27,103 nt of DNA from NCBI GenBank assembly GCA_913043285.1, contig CAJWML010000029.1, positions 1 to 27,103 on the forward strand, given 5' to 3'. This document shows positions 7,554-15,266 of this stretch, in pieces. A program made the translations under genes and the position numbers. The stretch's first letter is position 1. The number at the start of each line of letters is the position of its first letter. Under the pieces are notes generated by a model. That model was given only the letters and a program-made list of their open reading frames with translations. It searched no databases and was not told where the DNA came from. The DNA is from CAKZNE01 sp002695025. GTDB lineage: Bacteria; Bacteroidota; Bacteroidia; Flavobacteriales; Schleiferiaceae.

Positions 7554-8813
7554 TCAAACTTCTTCCTCCAGGTCACGCTCAATATCCAGCTTGCGTAAGC
7601 GTGGAACCAGAGCACCGGTGCCGGTAACGGTGATCAGGGTAAGTATACCTCCCAGCACCACGGCATTTACGGTGCCAAAGAGACGGGCGGTAAGTCCGCT
7701 TTCAAAGGCCCCCAGCTCATTGGATGAGCCTACGAACATAGAGTTCACTGCGGCCACCCTTCCACGCATAGGATCCGGGGTTTTTAGCTGCAAAATAGTC
7801 TGCCGGATGATCACACTGATGCCATCGGCCAGGCCACTGATGAACAGCGCAACCAGGGAAATCCAGAAAACAGAGGATAAGCCAAACACAATAATGCACA
7901 GGCCAAACACGAAGATGGCGCCCAATAGCTTGTAGCCGGCATGGCGCTTTAAGGGAAAGTAAGCGGTAGCCAGCATAACCAGCAGGGACCCTACAGCCGG
8001 TGCGGCCCGCAGAAAACCAAAGCCGGTGGGCCCTACTTTCAGTATGTCCTGCGCAAAAACCGGAAGTAGTGCCACGGCACCGCCAAAGAGTACCGCAAAC
8101 ATATCCAGAGATATAGCCCCCAGCACAATGCGGGTACGAAATACAAAGCTGAGCCCTTCGCGAAGGCTCTTGCCGATAGGTTCCCCTTTTTTAGTATTAA
8201 GAATAGGCTGGGGCGGGATACGCAGCAGGAATAACAGCGCAATACCCGCCATAACGGCAATGAAAAGTAAAGACCAGTGTACACCTATCCAACCGATGGC
8301 AAAACCACCAATGGCCGGACCGGTAACAGAGCCTAGCTGCCAGGCACCACTGCTCCAGGTGGCCCCGTTGGAATACGCTTTTTTGGGAATTAACAGGGAA
8401 AAGAGGGAGAATACCGTAGGCCCCATAAACGCCCGTACAGCACCACCCACAAATACCAGGGCGTAGATACACATCATAAGGGTTGAAGTGGAGAGTCCAT
8501 CGGTAAGATGGGGCCAGGAAAGCAGGAACAGGCCTGTGCTGATGAACAGGAAGCCCAGTATGCATTGCACCAGCAGGTTGCGCTTTTCCACCTGATCCAC
8601 ATAATGTCCGGCAAACAGCGCCAGTGACATGGCGGGAATCACTTCCATAAGCCCGATAAATCCCAACGACAAGGGGTCTTTGGTGAGCTTATATACCTGC
8701 CACTCGATCACCACAAACTGCATAGACCAGGCGAAGACCAGGGCAAAGCGGAGGATCATGAAAATACGGAATTCAGGGTAGCGTAATGCTGCGTACGGAT
8801 CGTTGGAAGCCAT
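7554..8813 (-). CDS. MFS transporter, likely drug or metabolite exporter
   Basis: The 419-residue protein has about 12 membrane segments and a conserved loop 2-3 motif A (GHYVDQVEKR, 69-78) that marks the major facilitator superfamily. Overall layout resembles the MFS_3 / enterobactin-exporter-like group (PF05977), whose members expel drugs or siderophores by proton antiport. The C-terminus is short, acidic and cytoplasmic (about DIERDLEEEV). It stands alone on the minus strand with a -7 element TAGCTTTG 18 bases upstream of its ATG. Substrate not predictable. Confidence 0.85.
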   Translation of the reverse strand: MASNDPYAALRYPEFRIFMILRFALVFAWSMQFVVIEWQVYKLTKDPLSLGFIGLMEVIPAMSLALFAGHYVDQVEKRNLLVQCILGFLFISTGLFLLSWPHLTDGLSTSTLMMCIYALVFVGGAVRAFMGPTVFSLFSLLIPKKAYSNGATWSSGAWQLGSVTGPAIGGFAIGWIGVHWSLLFIAVMAGIALLFLLRIPPQPILNTKKGEPIGKSLREGLSFVFRTRIVLGAISLDMFAVLFGGAVALLPVFAQDILKVGPTGFGFLRAAPAVGSLLVMLATAYFPLKRHAGYKLLGAIFVFGLCIIVFGLSSVFWISLVALFISGLADGISVIIRQTILQLKTPDPMRGRVAAVNSMFVGSSNELGAFESGLTARLFGTVNAVVLGGILTLITVTGTGALVPRLRKLDIERDLEEEV

Positions 8814-8830
8814 GCCGTTGTTTGAGGCTG

Positions 8831-8838
8831 CAAAGCTA
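8831..8838 (-). promoter_or_regulatory. -7 element of the MFS gene
   Basis: On the minus strand this reads TAGCTTTG, an exact TAnnTTTG match, 18 bases upstream of the start codon. No TTG is seen at the expected -33 distance. Confidence 0.5.
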
Positions 8839-8918
8839 AGACCTGTACTATTGATTTTAGTTATGGGGCAGCGGGATTATGTGTGGTGACCCCATTAGGG
8901 GATCGTTACCCAAACATG

Positions 8919-8948
8919 AAAAAGCCCGCTGTATATACAGCGGTTTTT
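8919..8948. terminator. Bidirectional terminator between ssrA and the MFS gene
   Basis: CCGCTGTA-TA-TACAGCGG (8926-8943) is a perfect stem, with AAAAA before and TTTTT after it. It probably backs up the proximal ssrA terminator and insulates the MFS promoter. Confidence 0.75.
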
Positions 8949-8993
8949 GTTTCCTTATACCTGATAAGCTTACGCTTAACGGTTCTCAGAAAC

Positions 8994-9031
8994 AAAAAAT
9001 CCCGCTACACCATAGGCGCGCAGGACTTTTT
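8994..9031 (-). terminator. ssrA terminator
   Basis: On the minus strand AAAAAGTCCTGC (from 9031) pairs with GCGGGATTTTTT (to 8994) as a 12-base-pair stem including two G-U pairs, with a 14-base loop and a terminal U run. It begins four bases after the CCA end of tmRNA. Confidence 0.75.
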
Positions 9032-9034
9032 ATT

Positions 9035-9438
9035 TGGTGGAGCTGGCGGGATTCGAACCCGCGTCCAAACAAGGAAAGCAGCAGCCTTCTACATGCTTAG
9101 TTTATTATTGTTTTTTCGACTAAAAGCCGGGAACAAACACCCTACTTTTAGCTTAACTACGAATTTGGGTTTCGGAGGTAAGGCATAGTTCCTTACCAAC
9201 TAGTCCGGATTTATCGACACCTCTGAGTCGGTTCCTTCCAGACATGGGAACCGAGAGATGGCTTGCTCACGCGTCTTACGCTGTGATTAGCTCCAATCCA
9301 CTAACCGTGTGATTAGGCGGCAAGCGCGAAATTATTTTCGCCAATTATAGTTTAAAGCATCTTTGATAACGGGCGACATCTCCATAGCCCGACATGCTTA
9401 CTACCGGTTTCATCTTGCTGTCAAAACCAGTCAGCCCC
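9035..9438 (-). ncRNA. ssrA: tmRNA (transfer-messenger RNA)
   Basis: This roughly 404-base RNA rescues stalled ribosomes by adding a degradation tag. The 5' end reads GGGGCUGACUGGUUUUGACAG, a classic tmRNA start. The 3' end holds a T-arm (GCGGGUUCGAAUCCCGC) and an encoded CCA at 9037-9035. The acceptor stem pairs GGGGCUG with CAGCUCC and has G3-U70, the alanine identity pair. The tag frame starts with GGC at 9342. It is on the minus strand, with a -7 element TAACTTTG at 9467-9460, so a roughly 16-base leader would be removed by RNase P. The ends are inferred from the acceptor stem. Confidence 0.96.
9313..9342 (-). other. tmRNA-encoded proteolysis tag GENNFALAA
   Basis: Reading from 9342 on the minus strand gives GGC GAA AAT AAT TTC GCG CTT GCC GCC TAA, a nine-residue tag GENNFALAA and stop, preceded by the charged alanine of tmRNA. 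The ALAA end is the protease recognition signature. Confidence 0.93.
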
Positions 9439-9459
9439 ATATGTTTAAGAACGAACTCA

Positions 9460-9467
9460 CAAAGTTA
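9460..9467 (-). promoter_or_regulatory. -7 element of ssrA
   Basis: On the minus strand it reads TAACTTTG, an exact TAnnTTTG match, 22 bases upstream of the mature tmRNA 5' end. A plus-strand TAAATTTG at 9469-9476 lies immediately beside it, so divergent initiation may compete. Confidence 0.55.
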
Positions 9468-9468
9468 T

Positions 9469-9476
9469 TAAATTTG
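9469..9476 (+). promoter_or_regulatory. Possible -7 element of the T9SS cargo gene
   Basis: TAAATTTG matches TAnnTTTG exactly, but lies only eight bases before the ATG at 9485, which would give an almost leaderless message. It could be chance, with the true promoter further upstream inside ssrA. Confidence 0.3.
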
Positions 9477-9484
9477 TTCACCTT

Positions 9485-10207
9485 ATGAAGAGCAAAATTT
9501 ATTCCATATACATCATTCTTAGCACGATCTTAGCCAGCCTGGCCTTACAGCCACTTCAGGCACAGCCAACGTTCAGCACTCCGGATACCATTAAATTCCT
9601 CTATAAGGATACGGGTTTCAATACGTTACATGAATATCTGGAAGTGGTGAACCTTACCGGAGATTCCCTGAATATGCGTTGGAAACAACACCGCTTTCGG
9701 TATACCAGTGGTTGGACCACCACCCTTCAGGACCCGACACAGTGGCATAATCCAGTGGATGGGGTGGACAGCGCTGACTTTGTATTACCAGATTCAGTAA
9801 GTGCTCCCTTTCGCAATAAACTCATCATCGGAGTAGATCATCACGGTATAACCGGCAAGGGAGTAGCCATATTTACGGTTTTTGAGATTGGCCACCCGGA
9901 AGATTCTGTGCGCCTGTATTTTGATATTACCGTAACCCCCAAAATAGGCCTTCCGGAAAATACCGGCAGGGATCTGAAAATATACCCAAATCCCGCCCGG
10001 GGAACGCTTTACCTGGCATCTCAGGACCTTTCTTCCGAAGCCAGCATCACATTGAGTAATGCCGCAGGACAAAACTTCCCCGTGCAGTACCTATCTTCGA
10101 AGACCGGTACCCGGAAGATTGCTGTGGATCACCTGGCTCCGGGATTGTATATCGTATCCGTTTTGGATAATGATCGTAGATACCATCAAAAAGTATATCT
10201 GTACTAA
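9485..10207 (+). CDS. Secreted protein with T9SS type A sorting domain
   Basis: The 240-residue protein has a Sec signal peptide ending near LQAQ (about residues 1-27). A middle beta-rich region of about 125 residues follows that I do not recognise; it resembles the ASPM/Ig-like beta-sandwich style of phrases such as LEVVNLTGDSLNMRW. The end is a type IX secretion C-terminal domain from about residue 160 (LKIYPNPARGTLYL ... LAPGLYIVSVLDNDRRYHQKVYLY). It should be exported, cleaved and released or attached to the surface. Its stop codon overlaps the next gene's ATG by one base, which suggests co-transcription, although a functional link is not obvious. Confidence 0.82.
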   Translation: MKSKIYSIYIILSTILASLALQPLQAQPTFSTPDTIKFLYKDTGFNTLHEYLEVVNLTGDSLNMRWKQHRFRYTSGWTTTLQDPTQWHNPVDGVDSADFVLPDSVSAPFRNKLIIGVDHHGITGKGVAIFTVFEIGHPEDSVRLYFDITVTPKIGLPENTGRDLKIYPNPARGTLYLASQDLSSEASITLSNAAGQNFPVQYLSSKTGTRKIAVDHLAPGLYIVSVLDNDRRYHQKVYLY

Positions 10208-11415
10208 TGCTGAAAATAGGAATTATCAGGGAGGGTAAAACACCTCCCGATCATCGTGTGCCACTTACACCGGAGCAGTGTAAACTTTTAAAAAACACCT
10301 ATAAGGAACTGGATATAACGGTGCAAAGCAGTTCCGTCCGGGCGTTTAAGGATGAAGAGTACCGGGACCATGGAATTGAGGTAAAGGATGATGTAAGCCA
10401 TTGCGATGTGCTGATGGGCGTAAAGGAAGTGCCCCTGGATATGCTGATACCGGGAAAGACCTACCTCTTCTTTTCGCATACTTATAAAAAGCAATCCTAC
10501 AACCGTAAGCTCTTACAAACCATCCTGGATAAAAAGATCCGGTTGATCGATTACGAAATGCTGAAAGAGCCCGGAGGTAAACGCCTGTTAGGCTTTGGCC
10601 GGTATGCCGGTATTGTGGGTACCTACAACGCCTTCCGGGCATGGGGTGCAATGACCAGTGATTATAATCTGAAAGCAGCTCATGATTGTGCAGACCGCAG
10701 GGAAATGGAAAGAGAGTTGATCAAAGTGGTTTTGCCACCTTCCACCAAAGTGCTTATTACAGGGGGTGGGCGTGTGGCAGGCGGAGCTATGGAAGTCCTT
10801 TCTGCCCTGCGTTTTACCCATGTATTTCCTAAAGAATACATCAACCAGGAGTTTAGGGAGCCCGTTTTCACCCAGTTGGATGTGCTCCAGTATTTTGAAA
10901 GGGAAGATGGTCGCGAGTTTACCCGTCATGAGTTTTATAAAAATCCGGAAGGCTTCCGCTCCCGCTTTATGCGGTATGCCCACTATACGGATATTTACAT
11001 CCCTTGTCATTTCTGGAGTAACCGTTCTCCCTACATTTTTACCCGTGAAGATGCCCGCTCACCGGAATTCCGTATTAAACTGGTATCCGATATCAGCTGT
11101 GATATAGACGGACCAGTAGCTTCCACCTTACGCCCGTCTACTATTGAAGATCCGTTTTACGGTTATGATCCCCAGGCCGAAAAAGAAGTGCCTTTCGGCT
11201 CGCTGGGCGCCATTGGGGTTTCAGCTGTAGATAACCTGCCCTGTGAATTACCCAAGGATGCCTCCGAGGATTTTGGCAATGAACTTATCAAAAACGTAAT
11301 CCCACATTTCTTTAATGGTGATAAGGAGGGGATACTGGAAGCTGCTTCTGAGACGGACCGGCAAGGTAAGCTCACTCCGAAGTTTTCATACCTTGAGGAT
11401 TATGTGAAGGGTTAA
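10207..11415 (+). CDS. Saccharopine dehydrogenase-like NAD(P)-dependent oxidoreductase (alanine dehydrogenase/PNT fold)
   Basis: The 402-residue cytoplasmic enzyme opens with an alanine dehydrogenase/PNT N-terminal domain (IGIIREGKTPPDHRVPLTP). It carries the dinucleotide motif ITGGGRVAGGA at about 184-194. Several stretches align by eye with yeast Lys1, the lysine-forming saccharopine dehydrogenase: GVKEVP with Lys73 and SHTYKK with His91 occupy the places of the Lys77/His96 catalytic pair known in the yeast enzyme, and LLGFGRYAGIVGTYNAFRAWG matches its conserved central segment. A role in lysine/saccharopine metabolism, probably lysine breakdown, is plausible, but related substrates are possible. 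Its ATG overlaps the stop of the T9SS gene. Confidence 0.8.
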   Translation: MLKIGIIREGKTPPDHRVPLTPEQCKLLKNTYKELDITVQSSSVRAFKDEEYRDHGIEVKDDVSHCDVLMGVKEVPLDMLIPGKTYLFFSHTYKKQSYNRKLLQTILDKKIRLIDYEMLKEPGGKRLLGFGRYAGIVGTYNAFRAWGAMTSDYNLKAAHDCADRREMERELIKVVLPPSTKVLITGGGRVAGGAMEVLSALRFTHVFPKEYINQEFREPVFTQLDVLQYFEREDGREFTRHEFYKNPEGFRSRFMRYAHYTDIYIPCHFWSNRSPYIFTREDARSPEFRIKLVSDISCDIDGPVASTLRPSTIEDPFYGYDPQAEKEVPFGSLGAIGVSAVDNLPCELPKDASEDFGNELIKNVIPHFFNGDKEGILEAASETDRQGKLTPKFSYLEDYVKG

Positions 11416-11430
11416 GTGCCCTTTAAACCT

Positions 11431-11438
11431 TAAATTTG
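11431..11438 (+). promoter_or_regulatory. -7 element of the acyltransferase operon
   Basis: TAAATTTG is an exact TAnnTTTG match, about 47 bases before the TTG start at 11485. It lies downstream of the dehydrogenase stop, so the acyltransferase pair can be transcribed on its own. Confidence 0.5.
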
Positions 11439-11484
11439 CCCGCTTCTGGCCTATAGCGAACTGTACCGGGAAAACCTTCTTAAT

Positions 11485-12306
11485 TTGAAGAACAGGGAAA
11501 AATACATAGACGTTGAAAAAGTAATTGCCGCCAAAAATGAGAACCTGGTTAAATGGATGCCGGGTTTTATGCTGCGTTACATTAAGCGTATCGTCCACGA
11601 GAAAGACATCAATGATACCATGGCCAGGGTAGGAGACCGCACCGGTTTTGAATTCCTGGAAGGGGTGTTGGTGGAAGTCCTGAATACCAATATTGTACTG
11701 GAAGGGCTGGAGAATATACCTAAGGAGGGCGGCTGCATTATTGCCTCCAACCACCCTTTAGGAGGCCTGGATGGGATGGCCCTGATGTACGCTGTGGGTA
11801 AGGTACGGCCGGATATCAAATTCCTGGTGAACGATATCCTCCTGAATATTGAGAATCTTCAGCAATTTTTCATTCCGGTGAATAAGGTGGGCGAAAACCC
11901 CAGGGCAGCTACCCGGCTTATTGAAGAAACCTACGCACAGGATATTGCTGTGCTGGTATTTCCAGCCGGCCTGGTATCACGAAAACAGTCCCACGGTATT
12001 GAGGACCTGGAGTGGAAGAAGAGCTTTGTGGCCAAGGCCCTGAAGTATAAGAAAGATATTGTTCCCGCTCATATTGACGGACGTAATTCCAATTGGTTTT
12101 ACAACCTGAGCAACTGGAGAAGGAAGCTCGGTATAAAAGCGAATGTGGAAATGTTTTATCTTGCTGATGAAATGTTTCGCCAGCGCAATCAGACCATTAC
12201 CATCCGCTTTGGTGAAACTATTCCCTACGAAAGTCTTGACAAGAGCAAGACACACCAGGAGTGGGCTACAGAGATACGGGAGCGGGTGTACGCTCTTAAA
12301 AGCTAA
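11485..12306 (+). CDS. Lysophospholipid acyltransferase-family O-acyltransferase, GlsA/OlsA-like
   Basis: The 273-residue PlsC-family protein has the acyltransferase motif NHPLGGLDG, with His90 and Asp96 spaced one residue wider than the classic HX4D, a glycine-rich form. Motif III appears as VFPAGLVSRK. It would transfer a fatty acyl chain to a hydroxyl of a lipid at the inner membrane. The start is a TTG: in-frame upstream codons offer no ATG or GTG before a stop at 11431, and the next ATG would remove the conserved KYIDVEKVI segment. It lies eight bases before an N-acyltransferase gene, the pairing seen for glsA/glsB glycine-lipid genes in Bacteroides. That role is by context and family resemblance. 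Confidence 0.8.
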   Translation: MKNREKYIDVEKVIAAKNENLVKWMPGFMLRYIKRIVHEKDINDTMARVGDRTGFEFLEGVLVEVLNTNIVLEGLENIPKEGGCIIASNHPLGGLDGMALMYAVGKVRPDIKFLVNDILLNIENLQQFFIPVNKVGENPRAATRLIEETYAQDIAVLVFPAGLVSRKQSHGIEDLEWKKSFVAKALKYKKDIVPAHIDGRNSNWFYNLSNWRRKLGIKANVEMFYLADEMFRQRNQTITIRFGETIPYESLDKSKTHQEWATEIRERVYALKS

Positions 12307-12314
12307 ACGCATTT

Positions 12315-13280
12315 ATGAAAAACATTATACCGGCAGTGGATCGTAAAGCGATCCTTGATGAACTTACCGAGGAAACCTTTTTGCGGCACACCAATAAAGG
12401 CGGCAATCAGCTATACCTCGTCACGCACCATAATGCCCCCAATGTTATGCGGGAGATTGGCCGTTTGCGCGAAATAGCCTTCCGTACTGCGGGGGGGGGT
12501 ACCGGAAAACAACTGGATGTGGATGCGTACGATACTGCCAAGGTGCCCTTTGAGCAACTTGTGCTATGGGATCCTGAAGACCAGGAAATACTGGCCGGTT
12601 ACCGCTTGCTGAAGTGTAAGGATGCGGAGCGTGACGAAGAAGGTAAGATCGTTTCGGCCACGGCTCACCTCTTTGACCTTGACGAACGTTTTTATAGTGA
12701 ATACCTGCCCTACACTATAGAGTTGGGCCGCTCCTTTGTGCAGCCCAATTACCAGCGCAACGGTTCCCGTAAGGGCCTCTTCAGTATGGATAACCTCTGG
12801 GATGGTCTGGGCGCGATTCTGGTGCGCAACCCGGATGTAAAATACCTTTTTGGTAAGGTGACCATGTACCCCAGTTACCAGCGGGAGGCACGCAATATGA
12901 TCCTCTGTTTCCTGAAAACCAAGTTTCCGGATCCGGAAGGTCTCGTGCGTCCTGAAAACCCATTGGTCAGTGATGAGGAACTCGAAACCTTCAAACACCA
13001 CTTTGAAGGCCTGGAATACAAGGAAGCTTACAATAAACTACGTGAGTTGGTGCGGGAAAAGGGCGAAAATATCCCGCCTTTGATCAATACCTATATGAAC
13101 ATCAGCGATTCCATGAAAACCTTCGGTACGGCTGCCAATTACGAATTTGGGGAGGTAGAGGAAACCGGTATCATGATCACGGTAGACGATATTTTCCCGG
13201 AAAAGAAAGACCGGCACATGCTTACCTATGAAAGCACACGTGAGTATATAGGACCGCTTAAGAAGTGGGAGGAGAATTAG
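12315..13280 (+). CDS. GNAT-fold acyl-ACP N-acyltransferase, GlsB/OlsB-like
   Basis: The 321-residue protein belongs to the 'hemolysin-like' N-acyltransferase family (Acetyltransf_5/OlsB type). Key features are the segment REIAFRTAGGGTGKQLDVDAYD (about 53-73), the ILAGYRLL strand (92-99) and ELGRSFVQPNYQRN typical of the acyl-donor site. In Bacteroides, GlsB joins a 3-hydroxy fatty acid to glycine and GlsA adds a second chain. This gene follows a GlsA-like gene by eight bases, so the pair probably makes glycine lipids or another N-acyl amino acid lipid. The gene contains a run of nine G (12491-12499) inside conserved codons. Its stop is two bases from the stop of the convergent response regulator, leaving no room for a terminator. 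Confidence 0.82.
   Translation: MKNIIPAVDRKAILDELTEETFLRHTNKGGNQLYLVTHHNAPNVMREIGRLREIAFRTAGGGTGKQLDVDAYDTAKVPFEQLVLWDPEDQEILAGYRLLKCKDAERDEEGKIVSATAHLFDLDERFYSEYLPYTIELGRSFVQPNYQRNGSRKGLFSMDNLWDGLGAILVRNPDVKYLFGKVTMYPSYQREARNMILCFLKTKFPDPEGLVRPENPLVSDEELETFKHHFEGLEYKEAYNKLRELVREKGENIPPLINTYMNISDSMKTFGTAANYEFGEVEETGIMITVDDIFPEKKDRHMLTYESTREYIGPLKKWEEN
12491..12499 (+). repeat. Homopolymer G9 tract inside the N-acyltransferase gene
   Basis: Nine consecutive G encode part of Thr-Ala-Gly-Gly-Gly-Thr-Gly (Gly60-62). The reading frame is intact as given. Slippage by one base would truncate the enzyme early. Confidence 0.9.
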
Positions 13281-13282
13281 TT

Positions 13283-13978
13283 TTAATTCAAGGCTTTTAA
13301 AACTTCATTACGGTAGCTCCGGCCAATGGGAGCGCAATGGTTTTCAAGTTCCGCTTCTTCGGCTGTGAAGGCGCTTACAAAGTGGGTGTTTATGATGAAG
13401 CTGCGGTGGGTACGTAGGAAATAATGGGGTAGTTCTTTTTCCAGGTTTGACATCACCGCTCTGGCCTCCAACCTGTTTTTTTGGTAGAAAACTATAATAT
13501 TGTCCCCCCTGCTCTCTATCATTTCTATTTCCGGGTACGGTATTTTATAGGTTTTCCGGTGGGCCTTGATAAGGAGGTAATCCCTATACACTATATTCTG
13601 TGAAGGGTCATCAGCAGGAGTAAGTTCTCTTTCTACCTTTTTCAGAGCCTTGATGAAACGTGCTTCACTTACAGGTTTCAATAAATAATCAGCAACTTCC
13701 AATTCAAAACCTTGCAGGGCATAATCACGATAGGCCGTAATGATGATCACCTTGGGCCTTGGGGAGAGAGTCTCCAAAAAATCAAGGCCGTTGAGTCCGG
13801 GCATTTTTATATCCAGGAACAGTAGGTCAATTTCGTGTTCTGCCAAGTAAAGTATGGTGTCATAGGAGTTTCCGAACTCTTCCAGTATCTCAAATTGGCT
13901 GAAGTTCTGCAGGTAAGAGCGCACCACTCTGCGGGCAATGGGCTCGTCATCTATGATCAGGCACCTGACCTTATTCAT
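13283..13978 (-). CDS. LytTR-family response regulator
   Basis: The 231-residue protein has a receiver domain with Asp10-Asp11, phospho-acceptor Asp56 (LLFLDIKMPG), Thr81 and Lys101 (LLKPVSE). A C-terminal LytTR DNA-binding domain covers about residues 130-230 (IEMIESRGDNIIVF ... HYFLRTHRSFIIN). Its ATG lies eight bases inside the end of the sensor kinase gene, which shows coupled translation of a two-component pair. This receiver keeps the IKMPGLNGLDFL form, unlike the first pair, so the two are separate lineages rather than a recent duplication. Target genes unknown. Confidence 0.9.
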   Translation of the reverse strand: MNKVRCLIIDDEPIARRVVRSYLQNFSQFEILEEFGNSYDTILYLAEHEIDLLFLDIKMPGLNGLDFLETLSPRPKVIIITAYRDYALQGFELEVADYLLKPVSEARFIKALKKVERELTPADDPSQNIVYRDYLLIKAHRKTYKIPYPEIEMIESRGDNIIVFYQKNRLEARAVMSNLEKELPHYFLRTHRSFIINTHFVSAFTAEEAELENHCAPIGRSYRNEVLKALN

Positions 13979-15032
13979 GTTCCGGGTTTTTTTGCAGCTT
14001 GATATGAAGAGTACTCTTGAATTGCTTGTTATCTTTAAAAGTCTTCAACTCAAAAGTAGGGTATAAATAAGCGATGCGGTTCCTGAGGTTGGTAAGCCCG
14101 ATCCCACTTTGGGAACCAGTGATGGATTCTGAATGGGTTGAATTCACCACCGTGATATCTAATTGGTCACCCTTTTGCAACACCTCGTAGGAGAGGAACA
14201 ATGCATGGCTGTTCTCAGAGAAGCTGTGTTTGAAGGCATTTTCTATAAATGTAAACAAGCACAGGGGAGGTACTTCGGTGCCAAGGTCCTCCACCTCAAT
14301 CAGGGTCTTTACCTTAAGACGTTTTCCGAAGCGCAGTTCTTCCAGTTTGAGATAGTCCTTGGTAAGTTTTAACTCTTCCTGCAGGGAGATCAGTTTTTTA
14401 GTTGATTTATACAACAGGAAATCCAGCATATCACTAAGCTGCAGGATGGAATCGGGAAGGGTATCCGATTTTTCGCGAGCCAGTCCGTAAATATTATTGA
14501 GGGTATTGAATAGGAAATGTGGATGGATCTGGTTCTGCAGAAGTTTGAATTCCGATTCCCTCAATTTAAGTTGGATTTCAAGGTCCTTTTGTTGGGCCTG
14601 GTACAAGCTGGCTCTCACTTTGTATCCGTATCGCAATAACTTAATGGAAGTGGCCAAAAAAACTATAAAATATACCCCGAACACGAGGAATGCAAGGTCG
14701 CTGCTTATGGGGTTCATTTCCTGGTATCGGTATTCCGAGAGTTTTATAAAACTGAAGATGACCACACATAACTGGAGGAAGACGGATACTACCAGTGTAT
14801 ACATGAAATAAAGTCCAAACCAGAACCAGCGGGCAGGGAAGAGGTAACGGGGAATGAGGTAATAATTGATGAAATACACGGTGGCCATAATCACAGGCAT
14901 CAACAGGCACACAAACCAGAAGGTAGCTGTATACTGCTCTGTAAAATGACCATAAAGCAAAGTGAGCAGAACCACACTACTCAGCCAAAATGCCGTGTGT
15001 AAACCGCTTTGTATTAATTTGCCTTTTTGCAT
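13971..15032 (-). CDS. LytS-type sensor histidine kinase
   Basis: The membrane sensor has four hydrophobic segments within residues 15-140 of the longest reading, a coiled linker rich in Gln and Glu, and the His_kinase core QIHPHFLFNTLNNIYG (His178 in the longest reading, His172 here). The C-terminal ATPase domain has FTFIENAFKHSF as N-box and GIGLTNLRNRIAYLYP as glycine box, and is more complete than in the other kinase of the window. I start at the ATG at 15032, giving 353 residues. The open frame extends to a TTG at 15050, which is less likely. It partners the overlapping LytTR regulator. The input signal is unknown. Confidence 0.88.
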   Translation of the reverse strand: MQKGKLIQSGLHTAFWLSSVVLLTLLYGHFTEQYTATFWFVCLLMPVIMATVYFINYYLIPRYLFPARWFWFGLYFMYTLVVSVFLQLCVVIFSFIKLSEYRYQEMNPISSDLAFLVFGVYFIVFLATSIKLLRYGYKVRASLYQAQQKDLEIQLKLRESEFKLLQNQIHPHFLFNTLNNIYGLAREKSDTLPDSILQLSDMLDFLLYKSTKKLISLQEELKLTKDYLKLEELRFGKRLKVKTLIEVEDLGTEVPPLCLFTFIENAFKHSFSENSHALFLSYEVLQKGDQLDITVVNSTHSESITGSQSGIGLTNLRNRIAYLYPTFELKTFKDNKQFKSTLHIKLQKNPEHE

Positions 15033-15106
15033 GACACGGGGAAAATGCAAAAAAAATGCATGATAGAGCTTTCCCTGGCCAGAATAGCATGCCTCGGGTG
15101 ATGAAC

Positions 15107-15179
15107 AACACTCTAAGGTTGACGAATGACTTAAGGAGTGTTTTACGTTGTTTATCCTTCAGATGCGGCTCTCTGCCGC
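15107..15179. other. Structured leader-like region before the ExbB-like gene
   Basis: AACACTCTAAG (15107-15117) can pair with CTTAAGGAGTGTT (15130-15142) with a two-base bulge, followed by a short T run. A second hairpin, GCGGC-TCTCT-GCCGC, lies at 15165-15179, and GGATAG/TTATCC repeats follow. It sits between divergent genes, so it is not an ordinary end-of-gene terminator. It could be a 5' leader, a small RNA end, or chance. No known riboswitch is recognised. Confidence 0.3.
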
Positions 15180-15266
15180 TAATGGATAGAACATGAGATC
15201 TTATCCACTAATCTTGTAGCAGTATTAATCTGGTGCCTCAGGGTACCACCTTATATTATTTAAATT

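Noticed and set aside
9035..9070. tRNA-like T-arm and acceptor sequence
   Set aside because: It is the 3' end of tmRNA, not a tRNA; the matching 5' acceptor strand is at 9438.
8879..9188. Two overlapping open frames of 73 and 101 codons on the plus strand
   Set aside because: They run through the ssrA terminators and the 3' part of tmRNA, and have no coherent protein features.
12564..13001. 145-codon antisense frame within the N-acyltransferase gene
   Set aside because: Shadow of a well-conserved gene; no start signals or domains.
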